A stretch of 64,000 bases of DNA, from assembly GCF_014243345.1 (NCBI RefSeq), contig NZ_JACLZF010000002.1, positions 992,001-1,056,000 of the forward strand. The letters are read 5' to 3'. This document shows positions 25,934 through 33,514 of the stretch, in pieces. Under the pieces are notes generated by a model that saw nothing but the letters and a program-made list of their open reading frames with translations, did no database searches and was not told where the DNA came from. The position numbers and the translations under genes were made by a program. The stretch's first letter is position 1. Every line of letters begins with the position of its first letter. The stretch is from Robiginitalea sp. SC105. Its GTDB lineage: Bacteria > Bacteroidota > Bacteroidia > Flavobacteriales > Flavobacteriaceae.

Positions 25934-27852
25934 ACCAGCAGGTTCGATACCTTGAACCGGACAGCGATCAGTTCCTGCACCTCCTTGATGGTCTTGAAGG
26001 TGCGTTTCAATTTGATCTTTTCTTCCTTGGTGAGGCTGTCCAAAGCGATGTACCGACCGCTGTCTCCATGGAGCAGCCCCTGTTTGGCACGGAACTTCAA
26101 TAGCGCCTTGGTGGCATACCCGCAGGAGAGGAATAGCTCCCGGTTGTTGGGTTCCAGTTCGGCGAGCTTGGCAAAGCGTTCGGCCGTATTGTTGATGGAT
26201 TTGATTTCGTGGGAAAGTATCAACACCCGGGCCGCATCGGTCAGGGGCATCAGGGCGCGAAGCTTCAGGTCAAAAAAATCCTTGTGCTTGCCGTCCTGTT
26301 CTACCAGGAATTGCCTGAAAAAGCCGGTAGGTGAGGGGTTCTGGAGGGCCCCCGCGGCAAGGTGGTAGAAAAACATAGGGTATTTCCGCACATTTTCAAA
26401 AATATGTTCTGAGAGCTTGTTTGCGAGTTCCGCGCTGCCAAATGTCCGGTTGTAATCAAAGAATATGGAGGAGAGCAGCACCTCGTTCTTTCCCGGGTTG
26501 ATAATCCACTGGGAGACCCGGTGTTTCCATTCGCTCAGACTCAGGCACCAATCCGGGTTGGAGGCCATCATCTCTGCAGGACAATACTCGTAACCGATGC
26601 GTTTCAGGTTGCGGTTCACCCGCTCCGCAAGTTCCCGGAAATACCCGAACGTTTCGGGGAGTCGTTCTTCGGGCACGTCTGCGAAGACCAGGGCATTGTC
26701 CTGGTCGGTTTGCAGGAGCTGTTCGCCCCGGCCCTGGCTGCCCATGGCCAGCCAGGCAAAGGAAACCGGGGGTTCCCCGGCCTTTTTCACGGCCAGTTCG
26801 ATGACCCGTTTGGCACAGGCGTCGTTCAGTTCGGCAATGAGCCTCATGGTAATGGACATGGGGATATTGGCATCCAGGTAACTCCGCAACAGTTCCATCA
26901 CCCGGGCCCTGATTGCCTTCAGGCGCGTGGTCTTGCGGGTGCGCTTAATGGCACGCATCAATACCTCAGGGTTGTTGCCCATGGCCAGTACCAGGTCGTA
27001 TTTGGAGAGCACACCTACCACAGGGGTATCCGAAGTCCCGTCTTCCGTCAGGCAGAGGTGGCTGATATCGTTTTTCATCATGGCGAGTTGTGCCTGGGTG
27101 AGGCTCAGCCTGGGCGGATAGGTGATTACCGGGGACGACATGATCTCAGATGCAGGCGCAGTAATCGGGAATTGACCGGTCGCGACCTTGTTGCGCAGGT
27201 CCTTGTCGGTGATGATCCCCACGGGCAATTCCTCATGGAGTACCAGTACGGAACCCACCCGCTTTTCGGTCATCAGCCGGGCGATGTCCCTGGCCGGCGT
27301 ATCCCGGGAACAACTGACCACCCGCTTCCCGGGGCTTACCGGGATAACTTCGTTGTACCGCAACCCGCGGCCCGTCTGGGATGCCTCGGACCTGGGGGCG
27401 GAGACCAGTTTCCCTTCCTGTCCCTTGGTGTAAGGGTTGCGGGTATTGGAGGCAAAACTTTCCAACAGGAAATTCCCGACTTCGCTGTACGATTCCACAA
27501 ATGGCCGGAATACGGAAATGGGGATGGCATACAGGAGGGATTCCTCCCGGGTCTTGGCCTCCAGCTTGTAGGCTTCCCCCGCCATGAGCGGCCGGAGTCC
27601 GAAGATGTCACCCTCGTCACAGATATCGATCAATTCGCCCCCGGTGGCTTCCCGCAGGTCAACCGCCCCCTTGTGGACCACATAGAATACCGGGTGGGTT
27701 TCCTCGCCTTCCCGGAAAATGACACTGCCCTTTTCCCGGTAGAGGATATCTACTTCCAGGGACAGGGACTGCAGGTCCTTGTCCGTCAATTCATCGAAAG
27801 GCGGATACTGCCTCAGGAAATCAGCGACCCGCTCTGAAATACGGTTGCTCAT
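25930..27852 (-). CDS. cNMP-binding, CBS and DUF294 nucleotidyltransferase-like regulator
   Basis: The 640-residue protein has a cyclic-nucleotide-binding-type domain (about residues 15-130, with REGEETHPVFYVVHKGAVDL), two CBS domains (about 170-295, with MTEKRVGSVLVLHEELPVGIITDKDL), a nucleotidyltransferase-like DUF294 domain with GSQGRGEQLLQTDQDNAL (about residue 365) and a C-terminal helical DUF294 domain. The GS-x-G-R-x-E-x9-D-x-D pattern of GlnD-like enzymes is kept, so catalysis is possible. It is translationally coupled to the exonuclease. Together they look like a ligand-gated signalling or nucleotide-modifying pair; substrate unknown. Confidence 0.9.
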   Translation of the reverse strand: MSNRISERVADFLRQYPPFDELTDKDLQSLSLEVDILYREKGSVIFREGEETHPVFYVVHKGAVDLREATGGELIDICDEGDIFGLRPLMAGEAYKLEAKTREESLLYAIPISVFRPFVESYSEVGNFLLESFASNTRNPYTKGQEGKLVSAPRSEASQTGRGLRYNEVIPVSPGKRVVSCSRDTPARDIARLMTEKRVGSVLVLHEELPVGIITDKDLRNKVATGQFPITAPASEIMSSPVITYPPRLSLTQAQLAMMKNDISHLCLTEDGTSDTPVVGVLSKYDLVLAMGNNPEVLMRAIKRTRKTTRLKAIRARVMELLRSYLDANIPMSITMRLIAELNDACAKRVIELAVKKAGEPPVSFAWLAMGSQGRGEQLLQTDQDNALVFADVPEERLPETFGYFRELAERVNRNLKRIGYEYCPAEMMASNPDWCLSLSEWKHRVSQWIINPGKNEVLLSSIFFDYNRTFGSAELANKLSEHIFENVRKYPMFFYHLAAGALQNPSPTGFFRQFLVEQDGKHKDFFDLKLRALMPLTDAARVLILSHEIKSINNTAERFAKLAELEPNNRELFLSCGYATKALLKFRAKQGLLHGDSGRYIALDSLTKEEKIKLKRTFKTIKEVQELIAVRFKVSNLLV

Positions 27853-27880
27853 GCACAGGTTTTTCCAATAAATGTACGAC

Positions 27881-29641
27881 TTAAGGGGCAGTTACGGCCT
27901 CTTGCATTTTTTTGCATCCGTTGACCCGATAGATCCTGCCATCCGCCTTGGTAAAGAGGTAAAGTGCCCTTCCGGGGCCCAGTCCGAGCCTGAGGTCCAC
28001 CCGTTGCCCGGGCACCAGGTCAACCAGTTTCACGGGCCGTCCCTGGTATTCCAGGCCGAACCTGAACACCGGGGCCTGGGAGCCTTCCTGCATTTCGGCC
28101 AGGTTGGCGAAAAACAGGGAACCCCTCGGGATATCCCCGAAGATATATTTTCCCTTCAGGAGGGGGATATCATCCCGGGTGTAGACATATCCCCCGCAAA
28201 CGGCATTGCCTTCGTCGTGGTCGTATTGGGCCACCGGGTAGGTGAACCCCTGGTCATCGGCGGGCAGGGGGTACACCAGCTCCGTGTTGGCCGCCGGGTC
28301 GAAAAGCAACGTGCCTTCCCGCCGGGGCCACCCATAATCGGCACCCGCTTTGCCCAGGTTGATCTCTTCCACGCTGTGCTGACCAATATTGGAGATAAAC
28401 ATTTTCCCGGACCCCGAGGTATCCCAGCTAAAACGGTGGGGGTTGCGGAAGCCCCGGCACCAGACCTCCGGAAGCGCCCCCGGTGTTTCCACCAGTGGAT
28501 TATCCGGGGGGATCCCATATTTTCCGTTCCGGCTGCTGGTTCCCAGCGGGTCGATCCTGAGGACGGATCCCCAAACCCATTCATGGCTGGAGGCGAGATA
28601 GTTCTTGTCGGTTTGGCCGGTACCCCCGTCACCCACGCCGATATAGAGCAAGCCATAGTCTGGTTGCCCCGGTTTTGCGTTTGGGTTGAACTTGATTTCC
28701 TGTACCCCGTGGACTGCTGAGTGCATATCGATCCGCAAGACCTCCCGCTGGGTTCCCTGAAAAGTGTCCGAGTGGGGGTTTTTGGTTTGCCATTCGCTAA
28801 GGACCCATTGCAGCGCTGTTCCCACACTGTCCGGCATCCTGAAATCCGCCAGGGCCGATCCTGCGGATTCGGTATGGGTGGTGTACAGGAGGCCGTTTTC
28901 TTCAAAAGCGGGGTGAAAGGCAAAACTTCCGAACCCGGTACCCAACCCGGGCCGGTCTATAAAATCAGGGAACCGGCCGCCTACATCCAGATAAGGAAAT
29001 ACGGAATCCCGTTCCAGGCGATACAGCATGCCTCGGAGGTCTGATACGAATACCCGCTGGGAGCCCCGGGAAGCCTGGGGTTCCATTTTATTGATCCGGG
29101 TTAGGGGCGGGTTGTCCGCAGTCGCAGGTATGAGATAGGCGTCCTCGATGACCAGGGTCAGCCCGGATTCCGGGATTTTTTCGGGAACCGGGTTCAGTAA
29201 TCCCCCTGTCCGGTTGCTGGTGTTCCGTTTTTCTGCCTTGGAAAAGACGTGGATAAACCCGAGGAGTTGCTCCATCTCCTCGTCCTCCAGGAAGCTGAAA
29301 GCAGGCATGTAGATCCCGTATTTTTCGAAACTTTCCGTTGCGCGCCCGTCCCCGCTCTCTATCATTCCCGCGGGATTGCGAATGAAGGCACTGAGCCACT
29401 CCTTATCCGCCTCCAGGGTAATGCCCGAGAGGTTGGGGCCAATCTCCTGCTGCTGGAAATTATGGCAACCGGCGCAATGGGTGTTGAAAAGGGCCATCCC
29501 GCTTTGGATTGAAAATTCGTCGGTATGGTATGCTGCCAGTTGCAGGTCTGCCACGGCGGCTTCGGATTCCTTTTTTTCGCCACAGCCGGACAGGCAGCAG
29601 ATACAGAACGGACAAAGGTAAAATAGTAGCTTGCGTATCAT
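27881..29641 (-). CDS. Haem-binding lipoprotein with PQQ-dependent sugar dehydrogenase domain
   Basis: I start at the ATG at 29641 (the frame opens four codons earlier); it gives a lipoprotein signal with Cys20 in CLSGC. A cytochrome c domain follows, with haem motif CAGCH at residues 56-60 and the distal methionine in IYMPAFSF. After a linker comes a six-bladed propeller of the soluble glucose/aldose dehydrogenase family (about 150-586), with GTGFGSFAFHPAFEENG and WGSVLRIDPLG. The enzyme likely oxidises a sugar or aldose outside the cytoplasm and passes electrons through its own haem. PQQ synthesis genes are not in the window. Confidence 0.88.
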   Translation of the reverse strand: MIRKLLFYLCPFCICCLSGCGEKKESEAAVADLQLAAYHTDEFSIQSGMALFNTHCAGCHNFQQQEIGPNLSGITLEADKEWLSAFIRNPAGMIESGDGRATESFEKYGIYMPAFSFLEDEEMEQLLGFIHVFSKAEKRNTSNRTGGLLNPVPEKIPESGLTLVIEDAYLIPATADNPPLTRINKMEPQASRGSQRVFVSDLRGMLYRLERDSVFPYLDVGGRFPDFIDRPGLGTGFGSFAFHPAFEENGLLYTTHTESAGSALADFRMPDSVGTALQWVLSEWQTKNPHSDTFQGTQREVLRIDMHSAVHGVQEIKFNPNAKPGQPDYGLLYIGVGDGGTGQTDKNYLASSHEWVWGSVLRIDPLGTSSRNGKYGIPPDNPLVETPGALPEVWCRGFRNPHRFSWDTSGSGKMFISNIGQHSVEEINLGKAGADYGWPRREGTLLFDPAANTELVYPLPADDQGFTYPVAQYDHDEGNAVCGGYVYTRDDIPLLKGKYIFGDIPRGSLFFANLAEMQEGSQAPVFRFGLEYQGRPVKLVDLVPGQRVDLRLGLGPGRALYLFTKADGRIYRVNGCKKMQEAVTAP

Positions 29642-29740
29642 CCCGCGTTGCATTGGTCAGACAAAGTACAAAAAAAAGATAGTGGCAGGTAACCGCACCG
29701 GGTCCCAAACAGGGACCGATGAAGGGGCCGCGAAGCAGGA

Positions 29741-29773
29741 ATAAAAAAACGGTTTGTGCATGCACAAACCGTT
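29741..29773 (-). terminator. Terminator of the tRNA-Met transcript
   Basis: A perfect 26-bp palindrome (29748-29773, each arm AACGGTTTGTGCA or its complement) is followed on the minus strand by seven T. It lies 24 bases beyond the tRNA 3' end. Confidence 0.85.
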
Positions 29774-29796
29774 GTGGAAAAGGCCTTTCGGCCGCG

Positions 29797-29870
29797 TAGC
29801 GAGAGGGAGACTTGAACTCCCGACCTCAGGGTTATGAATCCTGCGCTCTAACCACCTGAGCTACCTCGCC
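29797..29870 (-). tRNA. tRNA-Met (CAU), probably elongator
   Basis: The minus strand folds into a complete cloverleaf: acceptor GGCGAGG pairing with TCTCGCT (with G-U at both ends), D-arm GCTCAG...GAGC, anticodon loop with CAT in ATTCATAAC, and T-arm GGGAG-TTCAAGT-CTCCC. The discriminator is A; CCA is not encoded. Pairing at position 1-72 is not the C-A mismatch of initiator tRNAs, so I read it as elongator Met; Ile-CAU is less likely. It has its own promoter and terminator. Confidence 0.93.
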
Positions 29871-29890
29871 GACTCATTTTAAAACGGCTG

Positions 29891-29921
29891 CAAATATAGT
29901 TTTTAATTCCCGTACAGTCAA
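29891..29921 (-). promoter_or_regulatory. Bacteroidota promoter of tRNA-Met
   Basis: The minus strand has TTG (29919-29921), 20 bases, then TATATTTG (29891-29898), close to the consensus for this phylum, 20 bases upstream of the tRNA 5' end. Confidence 0.8.
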
Positions 29922-30037
29922 TATCGACGGGCCAAAAAGTTTTTTGGAATTATTTTTTTATCATCTATATTTCGATATATTGCCCGCGGCCCCAATGCAT
30001 ATAATTGGTTGGGAAAATAAGTAAATACCACCCCGGA

Positions 30038-30421
30038 ATGGACGAGAAAACAAAGTTTGAGATTGAATTTGTCATACAATCTTCCCCTCAGCTGCTGTTC
30101 CAGTACCTCGCAACGCCTTCCGGGTTGTCCGAATGGTTTGCAGACAATGTGAATTCCCGGGGCGAACGATTTACGTTTATCTGGGACGGCGCCGAGGAAG
30201 TGGCGCGTTTGCTCAAGCGGAAAACGGACGAATTCGTTCGCTTTGCCTGGGAATACAATGAGGATGACACCTATTTTGAGATGCGCATCATCGTTGACGA
30301 GATAACCAAGGACGTTTCCCTTTTCATCTCCGACTTTGCGGAAGAAGATGAGCTGGAGGAAGCTAAAATGCTGTGGCACAATCAGGTTGCCGATTTGAAG
30401 CAGGTCCTGGGGTCTACCTGA
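30038..30421 (+). CDS. START-like/SRPBCC-domain protein
   Basis: The ATG at 30038 gives a 127-residue protein beginning DEKTKFEIEFVIQSSPQLLFQYL; a TTG 11 codons earlier is possible but less likely. It has the helix-grip SRPBCC pattern: SGLSEWFADNVNSRGERFTF, a strand-rich centre with FVRFAWEYNEDDTYFEM and a long C-terminal helix. Members bind hydrophobic ligands or act as co-chaperone-like folds; this short version is conserved in Flavobacteriia without known function. It is 49 bases upstream of the class IV aminotransferase gene, which has its own promoter box. Confidence 0.82.
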   Translation: MDEKTKFEIEFVIQSSPQLLFQYLATPSGLSEWFADNVNSRGERFTFIWDGAEEVARLLKRKTDEFVRFAWEYNEDDTYFEMRIIVDEITKDVSLFISDFAEEDELEEAKMLWHNQVADLKQVLGST

Positions 30422-30439
30422 AGCCAGGAGGGGAAATCG

Positions 30440-30447
30440 TATCTTTG
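30440..30447 (+). promoter_or_regulatory. Putative -7 box of the class IV aminotransferase gene
   Basis: TATCTTTG matches TAnnTTTG, 23 bases before the ATG at 30471. The -33 element is not clear. Confidence 0.5.
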
Positions 30448-30470
30448 CCCCGAATTTCAAGGCAAGTCAA

Positions 30471-31322
30471 ATGATTAACTTCAACGGGGATCTCCTTCCC
30501 GAATCGGCGCATTTTTTAAACCATACCAACCGCGGCCTTCGCTACGGGGACGCACTCTTTGAAACCCTCCGGTACAACGGGAAGCAATTGTTCTTCTGGG
30601 AGGACCACTATTTCCGGCTGATGGCCTCCATGCGGCAGCTTCGTATGGAAATTCCCATGGCGTTCAACATGGAATTCCTGGAGGAAGAAATTCGCAAAAC
30701 GCTGGTTGCCGGCGGGCAGGCGGAAAGGCCTTCCCGCATCCGGATTACCGTATTCCGGGATGCCGGCGGGAGGTATGGGCCCGACAGCCTGGAAATCGGC
30801 TACATCATCGAGAGCGAGCCGTTGGAATCTCCGGGATTTTCGGTGCCTGTCGACGCCTGCCGGGCCGACCTGTTCAGGGACTATTTTGTTCAGGCTGATC
30901 GCCTTTCGGGAATCAAGCATTCCAACCGGCTCATCCAGGTTTTGGGGAGCATCTACGCGGCAGAAAACGACCTGCAGACCTGTATCTTGCTGAATGACAA
31001 AAAAGAGGTCACCGGGGCCCTTAGCGGCAACCTGTTCATCCGCAAAGGCGACCGGATACGGACCCCTCCGATCGAAAGCGGTTGCCTGGATGGCATCCTG
31101 CGTAAACAACTCCTCAGGCTGGGCAAAAGCCCGGATCGCTACCAGGTGGAAACCGATTCGATTTCCCCCTTTGAACTCCAGCAGGCCGACGAAATGTTTT
31201 ATACCAATGCAATTGTGGGCATCCGGCCGATCACAGCTTACAGGAAGGCGTCGTTCAAAACGGAGGCGGCAAAATATTTGACCGGGAAACTGAACCTGGC
31301 GGCCGTAGGGGCACTTAAGTAA
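30471..31322 (+). CDS. Class IV aminotransferase (aminodeoxychorismate lyase/BCAT-like)
   Basis: The 283-residue PLP enzyme of fold type IV has the N-terminal RGLRYGDALFETLR, the PLP lysine in SGIKHSNRL (Lys149) and LNDKKEVTGALSGNLFI followed by PPIESGCLDGILR. This pattern fits aminodeoxychorismate lyase (PabC, p-aminobenzoate for folate) or a D-amino-acid/branched-chain aminotransferase; pabA and pabB are not adjacent, so the substrate is open. It is followed on the other strand by yqgE. Confidence 0.88.
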   Translation: MINFNGDLLPESAHFLNHTNRGLRYGDALFETLRYNGKQLFFWEDHYFRLMASMRQLRMEIPMAFNMEFLEEEIRKTLVAGGQAERPSRIRITVFRDAGGRYGPDSLEIGYIIESEPLESPGFSVPVDACRADLFRDYFVQADRLSGIKHSNRLIQVLGSIYAAENDLQTCILLNDKKEVTGALSGNLFIRKGDRIRTPPIESGCLDGILRKQLLRLGKSPDRYQVETDSISPFELQQADEMFYTNAIVGIRPITAYRKASFKTEAAKYLTGKLNLAAVGALK

Positions 31323-31355
31323 TGCGCTGGGGCACCAGGGACGCTGCGTAATCCC

Positions 31356-31472
31356 TTCAGGCTGGGGTTATCGGGGGCTTTGGAATAGTATCAATTCAGG
31401 CCGGGGTGGTCAGTGGCATTGGACCAGAATCAGTTCAGGCTGGGGTTTTCAGGCGCATTAGACCAGAGCAGG
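31356..31472. repeat. Three tandem 39-bp repeats covering the yqgE 3' end
   Basis: Units at 31356-31394, 31395-31433 and 31434-31472 each begin TTCAGG. The third is the real C-terminal coding end of yqgE; the others lie beyond or across its stop. Copies 2 and 3 share about three quarters of positions, copies 1 and 3 about two thirds (compared by eye). The period of 13 codons keeps the reading frame. Confidence 0.85.
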
Positions 31473-31990
31473 TAATCCCCGCCCAGTTCCATCATTTTTT
31501 CTCGCCAAAAGGCCTGAGTGGATTTCCGGATGATGTCGCTCTCGTATTTATTGGTGACCACAATCCAGGATTTTGAAAGGAGTTCCTGGTCCAGCTGCAG
31601 GGAGGCCCATCCGGAATAACCCAGGAAAAAGCGGATATCACTTTGGTTGATCTTCCGGTCGTTGATCAGGGCTACGGTTGCGTCAAAATCGCCACCCCAG
31701 AAAATGCCATCGGATATTTCCACCGAATTGGAGATCAGCTCAGGGACCTTGTGGATGAAGTAGAGGTTATCCTGTTCTACCGGGCCGCCATTGTAAACGG
31801 GGAACGGCACCTGGATTTCTTCTACCAGGTCGCTCATGCTGTAGTTAAGGGGCTTGTTAAGGATAAAGCCCACGGAACCTTCCTGGTTGTGCTCTGCCAG
31901 CAGTACCACGGACCGGTTAAAAGAAACATCGCCGGTAAGCGCAGGCTCTGCGATGAGCAGTTTACCTTTCTTTGGTTTGAGACCTAACAT
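31430..31990 (-). CDS. YqgE/AlgH-family protein
   Basis: The 186-residue protein has the YqgE pattern: GKLLIAEPALTGDVSFNRSVVLLAEHNQEGSVGFILNKP at the N-terminus, YNGGPVEQDNLYFIH in the middle and FFLGYSGWASLQLDQEL. Structure is known for relatives but function is not; AlgH was linked to alginate control in Pseudomonas. The last residues SNAPENPSLN are echoed twice in the same frame after the stop codon because of the 39-bp repeats. Single gene between convergent neighbours. Confidence 0.92.
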   Translation of the reverse strand: MLGLKPKKGKLLIAEPALTGDVSFNRSVVLLAEHNQEGSVGFILNKPLNYSMSDLVEEIQVPFPVYNGGPVEQDNLYFIHKVPELISNSVEISDGIFWGGDFDATVALINDRKINQSDIRFFLGYSGWASLQLDQELLSKSWIVVTNKYESDIIRKSTQAFWREKMMELGGDYLLWSNAPENPSLN

Positions 31991-32050
31991 AAGCGGAAGG
32001 TTACCTTAATTTTAAAAATAGGACAATTCCCCCAATTATCAAAAGGCCTG

Positions 32051-32084
32051 AAAAAAACCAGCCCCGGCACGATGGCCGGGGCTG
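32051..32084 (-). terminator. Terminator of the HU gene
   Basis: Stem CAGCCCCGGC/GCCGGGGCTG (32059-32068, 32075-32084) with loop ACGATG; on the minus strand seven T follow after GG. Confidence 0.88.
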
Positions 32085-32115
32085 AATAATTTATAGTTCG
32101 GAACGTTCGTCCGGC

Positions 32116-32388
32116 TTAGTTTACCGCATCTCCCAGTTCGGAACCTGCTTTAAACTTAACGACGTTTTTAGCCGGGATGTGGATGGTTTTCCCGGTAGAT
32201 GGGTTGCGGCCTTCGCGGGCATTCCTTCTGGAGACAGACCAAGAGCCGAATCCAACCAAAGAAACGCGATTTCCTTTTTTAAGAGATTTCTCTACATTTC
32301 CAAGAAAGGATTCCAGCGCCTTCTTGGCAGCAGCTTTAGTGATTCCGGCATCAGCTGCCATGGCATCGATTAATTCTGTTTTGTTCAT
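32116..32388 (-). CDS. HU-family DNA-binding protein
   Basis: The 90-residue protein is a full-length HU/IHF-family histone-like protein. It starts MNKTELIDAMAADAGITKAAAKKALESFL and carries the arm motif GFGSWSVSRRNAREGRNPSTGKTI with the Pro that intercalates DNA. It binds and bends DNA without strong sequence preference. A monocistronic gene with a well-formed promoter (32434-32463) and terminator; a short AT-rich leader separates promoter from ATG. Confidence 0.97.
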   Translation of the reverse strand: MNKTELIDAMAADAGITKAAAKKALESFLGNVEKSLKKGNRVSLVGFGSWSVSRRNAREGRNPSTGKTIHIPAKNVVKFKAGSELGDAVN

Positions 32389-32433
32389 AATGTTAGTACG
32401 TTAAATGATGTTATACATATTGCAAAGCGCAAA

Positions 32434-32463
32434 CAAAATTATACGGATTTGCCGTCGACGCAA
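32434..32463 (-). promoter_or_regulatory. Promoter of the HU gene
   Basis: On the minus strand TTG (32461-32463), a 19-base spacer and TAATTTTG (32434-32441) give a complete Bacteroidota promoter, about 45 bases before the ATG. Confidence 0.75.
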
Positions 32464-32546
32464 GTAAATTCGGGGGAAATCCGCGTTTTTGTTGATAACT
32501 TCGGAGCTTTGTTAATAAAGTGAGAAAATTCATTGCCCATTTCGGG

Positions 32547-32566
32547 AGCCCCGCGTTTACGGGGCT
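32547..32566 (-). terminator. Possible hairpin at the end of the fmt operon
   Basis: Stem AGCCCCG/CGGGGCT with a 6-base loop directly follows the fmt stop codon. No T-run follows on the minus strand, so it may be a weak terminator or an RNA-stabilising hairpin. Confidence 0.45.
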
Positions 32567-33514
32567 TCAGCGAAACTGATCATTTTGTTCAAGCACTGTG
32601 CCGTTCAACCAGTCCGAAACACTCATCCGGCGTTTCCCCTCAGGTTGGATTTCGGTGATCTGCAGCTGTAAATCCGTCGTGCTCACAAAGAGTTCCCGGT
32701 CCTGGACCTTAAGGTGGCCGGGCTGGCCGTCAGATGGCCTGTCAGTAAGCCGGGAAGCGTAGATCTTACAGGTGGATTCCCCGGCGCCTGAATGCAGTAT
32801 GGTCCATGCCGCAGGGTAGGGACTGAGCCCGCGGATCAGGTTGAAGACCCGGGAGGCTTTGGTATTCCACTCGATCCGGCAATCTTCACGGAAGAGCTTG
32901 GGGGCCTGTTTGTCCGGATCCGGCTCCGGCTGGGCCGTTGTTTCGACGGAACCCTTGGCTATCCGATTCACGGTTTCCACCACCAGTTTTGCCCCAAGGG
33001 CCATCAGCCGGTCGTGGAGCTGACCGGCATTTTCCTCCGGCCCGATTTCCAGGCTTTCCTGCAGGATGATATTTCCCGTATCAATGTGTTCGTCTATGAA
33101 GAAAGTCGTAACCCCGGTTTGGGTCTCCCCCCTGATCAGGGCCCAGTTTATGGGGGCGGCGCCCCGGTAATCGGGCAGGAGGGAGGCATGGAGGTTGAAG
33201 GTGCCGTATTCGGGCAGGGCCCACACCTGCCGGGGCAGCATGCGGAATGCCACGACCACCTGCAGGTTTACGCCCAGGGAACGCAGTTGCTGTGCAAACT
33301 CCGGATCCTTCAGGTTGGCCGGCTGCAACACGGGGATGCCGTTGGCCTCGGCAAAGGTTTTCACTGCCGGGGCTTTTAGTTTCTGCCCCCTGCCGGCAGG
33401 CCGGTCGGGGGCTGTTACCGCAGCTACCACTGCAAACCCTTCCTGTATCAGGGCCTGCAGGGAGGCTACTGCAAAGTCCGGGGTACCCATAAAGGCGATG
33501 CGCAAGTCTTTCAT
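32567..33514 (-). CDS. fmt: Methionyl-tRNA formyltransferase
   Basis: Fmt formylates Met on initiator tRNA using 10-formyl-THF. The 315-residue protein has AFMGTPDFAVASLQAL at the N-terminus, the catalytic segment NLHASLLPDYRGAAPINWALIRGE and TFFIDEHIDTGNIIL, followed by the C-terminal tRNA-binding barrel. Its start overlaps the recQ stop by four bases, making it the last gene of an AAA ATPase-recQ-fmt unit. Confidence 0.96.
   Translation of the reverse strand: MKDLRIAFMGTPDFAVASLQALIQEGFAVVAAVTAPDRPAGRGQKLKAPAVKTFAEANGIPVLQPANLKDPEFAQQLRSLGVNLQVVVAFRMLPRQVWALPEYGTFNLHASLLPDYRGAAPINWALIRGETQTGVTTFFIDEHIDTGNIILQESLEIGPEENAGQLHDRLMALGAKLVVETVNRIAKGSVETTAQPEPDPDKQAPKLFREDCRIEWNTKASRVFNLIRGLSPYPAAWTILHSGAGESTCKIYASRLTDRPSDGQPGHLKVQDRELFVSTTDLQLQITEIQPEGKRRMSVSDWLNGTVLEQNDQFR

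Noticed and set aside
26521-27837. 438-codon plus-strand frame opposite the DUF294 protein
   Set aside because: Antisense to a fully supported multi-domain protein; no recognisable domain.
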